This document shows, piece after piece, positions 52,590-59,580 of a DNA stretch of 64,000 nt. The notes under the pieces were generated by a model, which worked only from the letters and a program-made list of their open reading frames with translations, made no database searches and was not told the origin of the DNA. Source of the DNA: Chlamydiales bacterium (GTDB taxonomy: Bacteria > Chlamydiota > Chlamydiia > Chlamydiales > Criblamydiaceae); NCBI GenBank assembly GCA_024233575.1, contig JACKPN010000002.1, positions 186,001 to 250,000 of the forward strand, written 5' to 3'. Position 1 is the stretch's first letter; each line of letters starts with the position of its first letter. Both the position numbers and the translations under genes were made by a program.

Positions 52590-53486
52590 ATGATTTTTCA
52601 TGTGATTTCAACCGGCAGCGATCTATCTTCTCATACTCCATCAGTGCATTTGAACGGTGACTTAAATGCGGACAAAAATAAGGATCTAACGATAGCTTTG
52701 CCTGATGAGATTCTATTGCTGATTTTATCTTATTTGAATGCGCCGGCTCTTACAAGCTGTCAAGGGGTTTGTAGGAGATGGCGTGTTATAGTACGTGGAG
52801 AGCAGTCTGCTCAGCAGAAGATTCAGCAGACTCGAGAAGTACTCGATAAGATCGAGCAAGAGAGCCGTTTTATTGGCAGTGGGGCATGGAAACTTTTAGG
52901 AGGTATAGGCGAAGTACCGCCACTTCCAGACAACATCTTAGAGGAGTTAATGAAACCTTGCCCCTTTTGGAATCCGAAAGGTACCGCAGACGGAAAGAAA
53001 GTCAAAGATACCCATGTATTAGGGCTGATGGTTGATAAGGTGGGTGGCAAGCCAGTTACCATCAACTCGATTGAAGAATGCGCGAAAGCACCCAAGGAAG
53101 GCGTACATGCGACTCAATATCGGCATATTTGGGATCAGATTCACCGAGATCATGGCGAGACTGCAGTTGGAAAGCCTTATTGGGCATTGATGACAGCAGA
53201 TGTGCTTCCAGGTAGTCGACGTAAATCTAGGCAAGATCAATTAGACATGGCCGCGAAGTTTTGTTATGAAGCGCCTACGTTATTGCAAGCTATAGCTTTT
53301 AATATCGTCCGTTATGTCAGCACAGGGAAGTGGCTCTTTAGTTTTGATCCTTGCACATACACATGTTGTAAGGAGCAAAGTGGGGGGTGGAAATTGGTTG
53401 TTGGTGGTTTTTCGTCTTCCGGCCTCTTCGTCTCCAACTTCTACGACGACTGCAACGTTGGTGTTGCGGCGCTCAGGAAGTTCTGA
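52590..53486 (+). CDS. F-box protein, array copy 2
   Basis: 298 residues. F-box about 37-76 (LPDEILLLILSYLNAPAL...VCRRWRVI), linker helix, shared C-terminal domain (about 100-298). The F-box is the most diverged of the array, with its own Arg/Gln-rich helix afterwards. The start matching copies 3-6 would be a GTG at 52602; ATG 52590 adds four residues. Ends, like most copies, in VGVAALRKF. Confidence 0.85.
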   Translation: MIFHVISTGSDLSSHTPSVHLNGDLNADKNKDLTIALPDEILLLILSYLNAPALTSCQGVCRRWRVIVRGEQSAQQKIQQTREVLDKIEQESRFIGSGAWKLLGGIGEVPPLPDNILEELMKPCPFWNPKGTADGKKVKDTHVLGLMVDKVGGKPVTINSIEECAKAPKEGVHATQYRHIWDQIHRDHGETAVGKPYWALMTADVLPGSRRKSRQDQLDMAAKFCYEAPTLLQAIAFNIVRYVSTGKWLFSFDPCTYTCCKEQSGGWKLVVGGFSSSGLFVSNFYDDCNVGVAALRKF

Positions 53487-53518
53487 GCACCTTGGTATTT
53501 GGCTTGGTTCTTGGTTTT

Positions 53519-53547
53519 CTCGAGGGCCGGCTTTGCCGGGCCTCGGG
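53519..53547 (+). terminator. Array hairpin 2
   Basis: CGAGG-G-CCGGC (from 53521), TTT, GCCGG-G-CCTCG; same design as hairpin 1 with the outermost pairs changed. Lies about 33 bases after the stop of copy 2. Confidence 0.55.
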
Positions 53548-53591
53548 AAATTTCCAATAAAAGCATGGTATTGGATTTGGGTTTTTTGTTC

Positions 53592-53619
53592 TTGAATTCA
53601 CCGACTTCTGAGGTGTAGT
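53592..53619 (+). promoter_or_regulatory. Promoter of F-box copy 3
   Basis: TTGAAT (53592-53597), 16-base spacer, TGTAGT (53614-53619). Conserved in position with the other array units. Confidence 0.5.
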
Positions 53620-53656
53620 ATGTTTAACAGTAATTAATTAAGAGTTTGGTATTCAT

Positions 53657-54556
53657 ATGGTTTCAACTAGCAGCAATCTATCTTCTCACACAGCATCGGC
53701 ACAATTAGGTGGAGTCTCAAATGCTGACAATGTTTTGAGTCCGATAGATGCTCTTCCCGATGAGTTAATGCTCAAAATTTTCTCTTATTTGAATGGACCC
53801 ACTCTCGTCAACTGCCAAGGAGTTTCTGAAAAATGGAGGCGATTGGCAGGCGATCCTAGTTTTGAGAAGAAGATACAGTTATATCATACACTCGAAATAC
53901 TTCGCGCTCAGGGAAACTTCATTGATGAAAGAGCATGGAAACTTTTAGGGGATATAGGCGAAGTACCGCCGCTTCCAGACAACATCTTAGAGGAGTTAAT
54001 GAAACCTTGCCCCTTTTGGAATCCGGAACGTACCGCAGACGGAAAGAAAGTCAAAGATACCCATGTATTAGGGCTGATGGTTGATAAGGTGAATGGCGAG
54101 CCAGTTACCCTTACATCGATCGAAAGATGTGCCAGTACACCCAAGGAAGGGGGACATGCGACTCGATTTGAGCAAGTGTATGAAGATATTCTCAAAGATC
54201 ATGGGGAGACTGCTGTTGGAAAGCCTTATTGGGCGTTGATGACGGCAAAGATAATTCCAGATATTCAAGGTAAATCTAAGAAAGGTAAATTGGCTATGGC
54301 CGCGAACTTTGGATATGAGGCGCCTACGTTATTGCAAGCGATTGCGTTTAATATTGTTCGTTATGTCAGCACGAAGAAGCGCCTCTTTATAGGGGGGCGC
54401 CTCTTTGCAGGCAAACCTTGGTTAGGCACGTATTGCCTGGAGAAAAGCGGTTCGTCCAAGTTGGCTGTTGTTAGTTTTTTGTTTTTCGGCCTCAATGTCA
54501 GTTACACCCACATCGACGACGATCGCATTGGTGTTGCGGCGGTCAGGAAGTTCTGA
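53657..54556 (+). CDS. F-box protein, array copy 3
   Basis: 299 residues. N-terminal MVSTSSNLSSH, F-box about 34-75 (LPDELMLKIFSYLNGPTL...VSEKWRRL), almost the same as in copies 5 and 6; shared C-terminal domain from about 97. Its end is the most different of the family after RYVSTKKRL, with an inserted IGGRLFAG and a new strand order, ending VAAVRKF. No Shine-Dalgarno is obvious before ATG 53657 in this or the other copies. Confidence 0.87.
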   Translation: MVSTSSNLSSHTASAQLGGVSNADNVLSPIDALPDELMLKIFSYLNGPTLVNCQGVSEKWRRLAGDPSFEKKIQLYHTLEILRAQGNFIDERAWKLLGDIGEVPPLPDNILEELMKPCPFWNPERTADGKKVKDTHVLGLMVDKVNGEPVTLTSIERCASTPKEGGHATRFEQVYEDILKDHGETAVGKPYWALMTAKIIPDIQGKSKKGKLAMAANFGYEAPTLLQAIAFNIVRYVSTKKRLFIGGRLFAGKPWLGTYCLEKSGSSKLAVVSFLFFGLNVSYTHIDDDRIGVAAVRKF

Positions 54557-54584
54557 GCATCTTGGCTCTTGTTTCTTGTTTTTC

Positions 54585-54611
54585 CCGAGGGTCGGCTTTG
54601 CCGGCCCTCGG
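54585..54611 (+). terminator. Array hairpin 3 (compensated)
   Basis: CCGAGGGTCGGC (54585-54596), TTT, GCCGGCCCTCGG (54600-54611): fully paired with one G-U. Relative to hairpin 1 both sides of the central mismatch have changed, which restores pairing and argues that the RNA fold is under selection. Confidence 0.65.
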
Positions 54612-54656
54612 AAAGTTTCAGATAAAAACATGGCGTTGGATTTGGGTTTTTTGTTC

Positions 54657-54684
54657 TTGAATTCACCGACTTCTGAAGTGTAAG
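54657..54684 (+). promoter_or_regulatory. Promoter of F-box copy 4
   Basis: TTGAAT (54657-54662), 16-base spacer, TGTAAG (54679-54684). Confidence 0.5.
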
Positions 54685-54721
54685 ATGTTTAACAGTAATT
54701 AATTAAGTGTCTGGTATTCAT

Positions 54722-55615
54722 ATGGTTTCAATTAGCAGCGATCTATCTTCTCACGCTGCATCGGCACAATTAGGTGGAGTCTCAAATGCTGACAATGTTT
54801 TGAGTCTGATAGATGCTCTTCCCGATGAGTTAATGCTCAAGGTTTACGAGTATTTGGAAGTTCCTGACTTAGGAAAATGTCAAATGGTTTCTAGAAGATG
54901 GAAGCTATTGGCAGGCGATGTTAGCTTTGAGAAAAAGATACAGTTGCATCGCATACACGAAATGCTTCCTGATGAGGGAAACTTCATTGATGAAAGAGCA
55001 TGGAAGCTATTAGGGGATATAGGCGAAGTACCGCCGCTTCCAGACAACATTTTCGAGGAGTTAATGAAACCTTGCCCCTTTTGGAATCCGGAACGTACCG
55101 CAGACGGAAAGAAAGTCAAAGATACCCATGTATTAGGGCTGATGGTTGATAAGGTGGATGGCAAGCCAGTTACCCTTACATCGATCGAAAGATGTGCCAG
55201 TACACCCAAGGAAGGGGGACATGCGACTCGATTTGAGTGTTTTTCGAAATCGATTCGCCGAGATCATGGTGAAACTGCTGTTGGAAAGCCTTATTGGGCA
55301 TTGATGACAGCAGATGTGCTTCCAGGTAGTCGAGGTAAATCTAGGGAAGATCTATTGGCTAGGGCTTCGAAGTCTGGTTATGCGGCACCTACGTTATTGC
55401 AAGCTGTAGCCTTTAACATCGTCCGTTATGTCAGCACAAGGCAGCGGCTCTTGAGTGACGATCTGAGTGACGATCCTTCTGCATATACATGTTGTCAGGA
55501 GCAAAGTGAGGGGCTGAAGTTGATTGTTGGTTTTCCGTCTTCCGGCCTCGTCGTTAACTGTAACCGCAGCTGTGGCAACATCCGCGTTGCTGTTGTGGCG
55601 CTCAGGAAGTTCTGA
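54722..55615 (+). CDS. F-box protein, array copy 4
   Basis: 297 residues from ATG 54722, the position used by copies 3, 5 and 6; a GTG at 54707 is in frame. The F-box (LPDELMLKVYEYLEVPDL...VSRRWKLL) resembles copy 1, not copies 3, 5 and 6, while the C-terminal half from about 55171 is nearly identical to copy 5 (ECFSKSIRRDHGE, YVSTRQRLLSDDLSDDPS, NCNRSCGNI). So this gene joins two lineages of the family. Confidence 0.87.
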   Translation: MVSISSDLSSHAASAQLGGVSNADNVLSLIDALPDELMLKVYEYLEVPDLGKCQMVSRRWKLLAGDVSFEKKIQLHRIHEMLPDEGNFIDERAWKLLGDIGEVPPLPDNIFEELMKPCPFWNPERTADGKKVKDTHVLGLMVDKVDGKPVTLTSIERCASTPKEGGHATRFECFSKSIRRDHGETAVGKPYWALMTADVLPGSRGKSREDLLARASKSGYAAPTLLQAVAFNIVRYVSTRQRLLSDDLSDDPSAYTCCQEQSEGLKLIVGFPSSGLVVNCNRSCGNIRVAVVALRKF

Positions 55616-55650
55616 GCACCTTGGCACTTGAAAACTTGGTTCTTGTTTTC

Positions 55651-55678
55651 CTCGAGGGCCTGCTTTGCCGGCCCTTGG
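55651..55678 (+). terminator. Array hairpin 4
   Basis: CGAGGGCCTGC (55653-55663), TTT, GCCGGCCCTTG (55667-55677): 10 of 11 positions can pair (including G-U). Identical to hairpin 5. Confidence 0.55.
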
Positions 55679-55723
55679 AAAGTTTCAGATAAAAACATGG
55701 CGTTGGATTTGGGGTTTTTGTTC

Positions 55724-55751
55724 TTGAATTCACAGACTTCTGATGTGTAAA
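55724..55751 (+). promoter_or_regulatory. Promoter of F-box copy 5
   Basis: TTGAAT (55724-55729), 16-base spacer, TGTAAA (55746-55751). Confidence 0.5.
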
Positions 55752-55788
55752 ATGTTTAACAGTAATTAATTAAGCGTCTGGTATTCAT

Positions 55789-56685
55789 ATGGTTTCAATT
55801 AGCAGCGATCTATCTTCACACATTGCATTGGCACAATTAGGTGGAGTCTCAAATGCTGACAATGTTTTGAGTCCGATAGATGCTCTTCCCGATGAGTTAA
55901 TGCTCAAAATTTTCTCTTATTTGAATGGACCCACTCTCGTCAACTGCCAAGGAGTTTCTGTAAAATGGAGGCGATTGGCAGGCGATCCTAGTTTTGAGAA
56001 GAAGATACAGTTATATCGTACTACACTCGAAATACTTCGCGCTCAGGGAAACTTTATTGATGAAAGAGCATGGAATCTACTAGGTGCGATCGGCGAAGTA
56101 CCGCCGCTTCCAGACAACATCTTAGAGGAGTTAATGAAACCTTGCCCCTTTTGGAATCCGGAACGTACCGCAGACGGAAAGAAAGTCAAAGATACCCATG
56201 TATTAGGGCTGATGGTTGATAAGTTGAATGGCGAGCCAGTTACCCTTACATCGATCGAAAGATGTGCCAGTACACCCAAGGAAGGGGGACATGCGACTCG
56301 ATTTGAGTGTTTTTCGAAATCGATTCGCCGAGATCATGGTGAAACTGCTGTTGGAAAGCCTTATTGGGCATTGATGACAGCAGATGTGCTTCCAGGTAGT
56401 CGAGGTAAATCTAGGCAAGATCTATTGGCTATGGCTTCGAAGTCTGGTTATGCGGCACCTACGTTATTGCAAGCTGTAGCCTTTAACATCGTCCGTTATG
56501 TCAGCACAAGGCAGCGGCTCTTGAGCGACGATCTGAGTGACGATCCTTCTGCATATACATGTTGTCAGGAGCAAAGTGAGGGGCTGAAGTTGATTGTTGG
56601 TTTTCCGTCTTCCGGCCTCGTCGTTAACTGTAACCGCAGCTGTGGCAACATCTACGTTGCTGTTGTGGCGCTCAGGAAGTTCTGA
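55789..56685 (+). CDS. F-box protein, array copy 5 (mosaic)
   Basis: 298 residues. The first ~100 residues match copy 6 almost exactly (F-box LPDELMLKIFSYLNGPTL), differing by single residues such as VKWRRL for EKWRRL; the last ~170 residues match copy 4 almost exactly. It is thus a chimera of the two neighbours, as expected after unequal recombination. Shared domain landmarks PCPFWNP, KDTHVLG and GKPYWALMTAD are intact. Confidence 0.87.
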   Translation: MVSISSDLSSHIALAQLGGVSNADNVLSPIDALPDELMLKIFSYLNGPTLVNCQGVSVKWRRLAGDPSFEKKIQLYRTTLEILRAQGNFIDERAWNLLGAIGEVPPLPDNILEELMKPCPFWNPERTADGKKVKDTHVLGLMVDKLNGEPVTLTSIERCASTPKEGGHATRFECFSKSIRRDHGETAVGKPYWALMTADVLPGSRGKSRQDLLAMASKSGYAAPTLLQAVAFNIVRYVSTRQRLLSDDLSDDPSAYTCCQEQSEGLKLIVGFPSSGLVVNCNRSCGNIYVAVVALRKF

Positions 56686-56720
56686 GCACCTTGGCACTTG
56701 AAAACTTGGTTCTTGTTTTC

Positions 56721-56748
56721 CTCGAGGGCCTGCTTTGCCGGCCCTTGG
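56721..56748 (+). terminator. Array hairpin 5
   Basis: CGAGGGCCTGC (56723-56733), TTT, GCCGGCCCTTG (56737-56747). Same sequence as hairpin 4, part of the duplicated block. Confidence 0.55.
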
Positions 56749-56793
56749 AAAGTTTCAGATAAAAACATGGCGTTGGATTTGGGGTTTTTGTTC

Positions 56794-56821
56794 TTGAATT
56801 CACAGACTTCTGATGTGTAAA
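56794..56821 (+). promoter_or_regulatory. Promoter of F-box copy 6
   Basis: TTGAAT (56794-56799), 16-base spacer, TGTAAA (56816-56821); identical to that of copy 5. Confidence 0.5.
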
Positions 56822-56858
56822 ATGTTTAACAGTAATTAATTAAGCGTCTGGTATTCAT

Positions 56859-57755
56859 ATGGTTTCAATTAGCAGCGATCTATCTTCACACATTGCATTG
56901 GCACAATTAGGTGGAGTCTCAAATGCTGACAATGTTTTGAGTCCGATAGATGCTCTTCCCGATGAGTTAATGCTCAAAATTTTCTCTTATTTGAATGGAC
57001 CCACTCTCGTCAACTGCCAAGGAGTTTCTGAAAAATGGAGGCGATTGGCAGGCGATCCTAGTTTTGAGAAGAAGATACAGTTATATCGTACTACACTCGA
57101 AATACTTCGCGCTCAGGGAAATCTCATTGATGAAAGAGCGTGGAAGCTACTAGGTGAGATCGGCGAAGTACCGCCGCTTCCAGACAACATTTTCGAGGAG
57201 TTAATGAAACCTTGCCCCTTTTGGAATCCGGAACGTACCGCAGACGGAAAGAAAGTCAAAGATACCCATGTATTAGGGCTGATGGTTGATAAGGTGAATG
57301 GCGAGCCAGTTACCCTTACATCGATCGAAAGATGTGCCAGTACACCCAAGGAAGGGGGACATGCGACTCGATACAGGCAAATGGGGGACGATATTCTCAA
57401 AGATCTTGGAAACACTCCTGTTGGAAAGCCTTATTGGGCGTTGATGACGGCAGAGGTAATTCCAGGTAGTCGAGGTAAATCTAGGGAAGATCAATTGGCC
57501 ATGGCCACGAAGCTTGGTGATGAGGCGACTGGTTATAAGGCGCCTACGTTATTGCAAGCGATTGCGTTTAGTATTGTTAGTTATGTCAGCACAGAGAAGC
57601 GCCTCTTTTGTAACTATCCTTGGATCGGCACGTATTGTCTGGAGGAAAGCGGTTTGTTCAGATTGGCTGTTGTTAGTATTTCGTCTTCCCACCTCGACGT
57701 CAGCCGCAACATCCGCGACAGCCGCATTGGTGTTGCGGCGCTCAGGAAGTTCTGA
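56859..57755 (+). CDS. F-box protein, array copy 6
   Basis: 298 residues. F-box as in copies 3 and 5; shared C-terminal domain present, but with an insertion (GDEATGYKAP) and DLGNTP in place of DHGETA, so the otherwise conserved His of DHGE is not essential to the family. Its variable C-terminal end (YVSTEKRLF, SSSHLDVSRNIRD) is related to copy 3. Only the left half of the array hairpin follows its stop (57775-57789), so the array is cut off here, 67 bases before the type III chaperone gene. Confidence 0.87.
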   Translation: MVSISSDLSSHIALAQLGGVSNADNVLSPIDALPDELMLKIFSYLNGPTLVNCQGVSEKWRRLAGDPSFEKKIQLYRTTLEILRAQGNLIDERAWKLLGEIGEVPPLPDNIFEELMKPCPFWNPERTADGKKVKDTHVLGLMVDKVNGEPVTLTSIERCASTPKEGGHATRYRQMGDDILKDLGNTPVGKPYWALMTAEVIPGSRGKSREDQLAMATKLGDEATGYKAPTLLQAIAFSIVSYVSTEKRLFCNYPWIGTYCLEESGLFRLAVVSISSSHLDVSRNIRDSRIGVAALRKF

Positions 57756-57821
57756 GCATCTTGGTACTTTTTTTCCCCGAGGGCCGGCAAAGTTGACTCT
57801 TTAGACTTTTTGATTTATCGC

Positions 57822-58289
57822 TCAAGGCCTCAAACCAAAGATACCTGCCTGACGGTCAGAGGTGGTAATCTGGCTGACAGCGGGAACTTCGTTGGTTGCG
57901 ATTGCCTCCTTCCAGATTTTAACCTTCTCGGCAAAAGGGGCTAGGAAGTCGGCAACATTGACGCCATTCAACCCTTTACACCATAAACGGTCGTACATCG
58001 CTAGGCTGCTGGTCTTCTCGCTGAAGGCAAATATGCCGACCTTGGGATAGGGGAGGGCATTCGACTTCAGAGCGGCGGCAAAAAGATCCTCACGGTAACG
58101 CCCGGGAGGGATCTCGCCGAAGTCGCTGCCAATGATCAGATAGTCATTACCTTTCTCCATCTCGATATAAACGTTGATATCGCCGGGAAGACGAAGAAGG
58201 CAGGTGTTGTGTTGGTCAGGGCGGAGGTTTGCGATTCCTAGCTCTCTTCCCAGCTCTTCAAGGATTGCTTCATATTCTCCACTTAACAT
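57822..58289 (-). CDS. scc1: Type III secretion chaperone, CesT/SycE class (Scc1-like)
   Basis: 155 residues, small and acidic. CesT-type order of helix (EYEAILEELGRELGI), strands around LRLPGDINVYIEMEKG, and a helical end. In Chlamydia, Scc1 with Scc4 binds CopN; the gene lies directly downstream of copN here as in that genus. The 30-residue C-terminal tail is extra relative to minimal chaperones. Last gene of the sctU-sctV-copN-scc1 unit. Confidence 0.85.
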   Translation of the reverse strand: MLSGEYEAILEELGRELGIANLRPDQHNTCLLRLPGDINVYIEMEKGNDYLIIGSDFGEIPPGRYREDLFAAALKSNALPYPKVGIFAFSEKTSSLAMYDRLWCKGLNGVNVADFLAPFAEKVKIWKEAIATNEVPAVSQITTSDRQAGIFGLRP

Positions 58290-58292
58290 CGC

Positions 58293-59501
58293 TTACTCCT
58301 CCTCTTCATCATCATCATCTTCTTCTTCATACTCTGAACCTTCGCTTTCATGTTCATCTTGATAGTCTTCCCATTCATCTTCGAGCTCTTCGAGGGCTTC
58401 GATCAGAGCCATGAAGAGCTCATCACGGTGTTGGAGCGACTTGTACACTTTGCCAAGAGATACCTCGCGAACAGCGTCACGCATCTGACTAAAGACGATA
58501 ATCTTTGCGATAATCCATTTTTCGATGCCTAACTTGCCGGCAAGGCGAAGGACTTTATCGGCAGAAGGATAACGTTCGCTGCAAAGACCCATAAATTGTT
58601 TAGCTACAATCTCAAAATTCAACTGCTGAGGCATCTTAAGCCCCTCTTTGTTGAACAGCTTGTTCATCAAGATCATGCGCCCTTTAAAGAAACGATAGAC
58701 GCCGAGAATAGCCTGAAGTGTGCGTGTCTCAGTAAGAAGGCGGTGCAGCTCACCGTGAGGGATTGATGGGCCTTTCGACTTCATATCCGCACCGAGAGAG
58801 TGAAGAAGGAAGGAAACGACTTTCTGCAAGTCCTTAAAAGCATATCTAGAAGATAGCTCGGCGAAAAGGGTCTGTGGCTCGCGAGGGTTTCCTGTAATGT
58901 CGCGGTACATGTCGCGCAACGCTGTCGGAGTACCGATGCCTTCGGCCTGCCGTGCCTGCTCGCTGATGTTCCTTCCGGCTGTGATCTCGCGTTCAAATTT
59001 CTCGTTAAGCTCGTCCTTGGCTTCCATGACAGCCATGTTGAGCTCGCCCTCAGTGGTCTCGTCAAGAAACTCCAGCGCTTCGTCAGAAAGAGTGACGTCA
59101 GGATAAAAACGGCGGAGCTTCTCAAGAATTTCGTCCTTGGTGTCGTCGGGCTTGATCTGCTCGCGGAGAAGCATCAGGGTCTTAGATTTGAGTTCGGGAT
59201 TGCGGCGTTGAAAATCGTCTGCACGGCGTGTTATCTGCTTGAGGGTCTCCATGCGCTTGGCTTTGTCACCAGATTTAAGCATCTGCTTGATGCGTTGCAG
59301 TTGTTGCGCCTTATCCTTACGCTTGCTTTTGGCTTTCTTAGCGAAAGGATTGACCAATTCCTGTAAGCGTTCCATGAACGCCTCTTTGGCGGTCTCGCGC
59401 TCGGCAGAGAGCTCAAGTCTCGTATCTTTGGCGACTTCTTTCATCGCCTCAAGAGTGATGTTAATACGGTTGCCAGCGCCCCCGAGATTGCCTAATCCCA
59501 T
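58293..59501 (-). CDS. copN: Type III secretion gatekeeper CopN (SctW/YopN family)
   Basis: 402 residues. It holds back effector secretion until contact, and in Chlamydia is itself a secreted effector. The all-helical YopN/LcrE fold is suggested by the order of helices and by segments such as TPTALRDMYRDITGNPREPQTLF and LRLAGKLGIEKWIIAKIIVFSQMRDAV (the TyeA-like C-terminal part, fused as in chlamydiae). The last 30 residues are an acidic run of Glu/Asp/Ser, unusual for the family. Three bases separate it from scc1. Confidence 0.88.
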   Translation of the reverse strand: MGLGNLGGAGNRINITLEAMKEVAKDTRLELSAERETAKEAFMERLQELVNPFAKKAKSKRKDKAQQLQRIKQMLKSGDKAKRMETLKQITRRADDFQRRNPELKSKTLMLLREQIKPDDTKDEILEKLRRFYPDVTLSDEALEFLDETTEGELNMAVMEAKDELNEKFEREITAGRNISEQARQAEGIGTPTALRDMYRDITGNPREPQTLFAELSSRYAFKDLQKVVSFLLHSLGADMKSKGPSIPHGELHRLLTETRTLQAILGVYRFFKGRMILMNKLFNKEGLKMPQQLNFEIVAKQFMGLCSERYPSADKVLRLAGKLGIEKWIIAKIIVFSQMRDAVREVSLGKVYKSLQHRDELFMALIEALEELEDEWEDYQDEHESEGSEYEEEDDDDEEEE

Positions 59502-59580
59502 ATTTGCCTCATCTTTCTATTGATCCGGCTTATTAATGCAAGATCCATGCCAAGGCGCCGAGAAGGAAAAATCGCGAGCG

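Larger units (their letters stand above)
55171..56300 (+). repeat. Near-identical tandem block, first copy (repeated at 56241-57370)
   Basis: The sequence here recurs 1070 bases later with only scattered substitutions. The block comprises the 3' half of copy 4, its hairpin and promoter spacer, and the 5' half of copy 5; the second occurrence comprises the 3' half of copy 5, spacer and the 5' half of copy 6. The ends therefore lie inside genes, which marks a recent tandem duplication or unequal crossover. Confidence 0.8.

Noticed and set aside
51220..57755. CRISPR array or insertion-sequence cluster as the cause of the repeats
   Set aside because: The repeat units are full protein genes of about 1.07 kb with hairpin spacers; there are no short direct repeats with unique spacers and no transposase.
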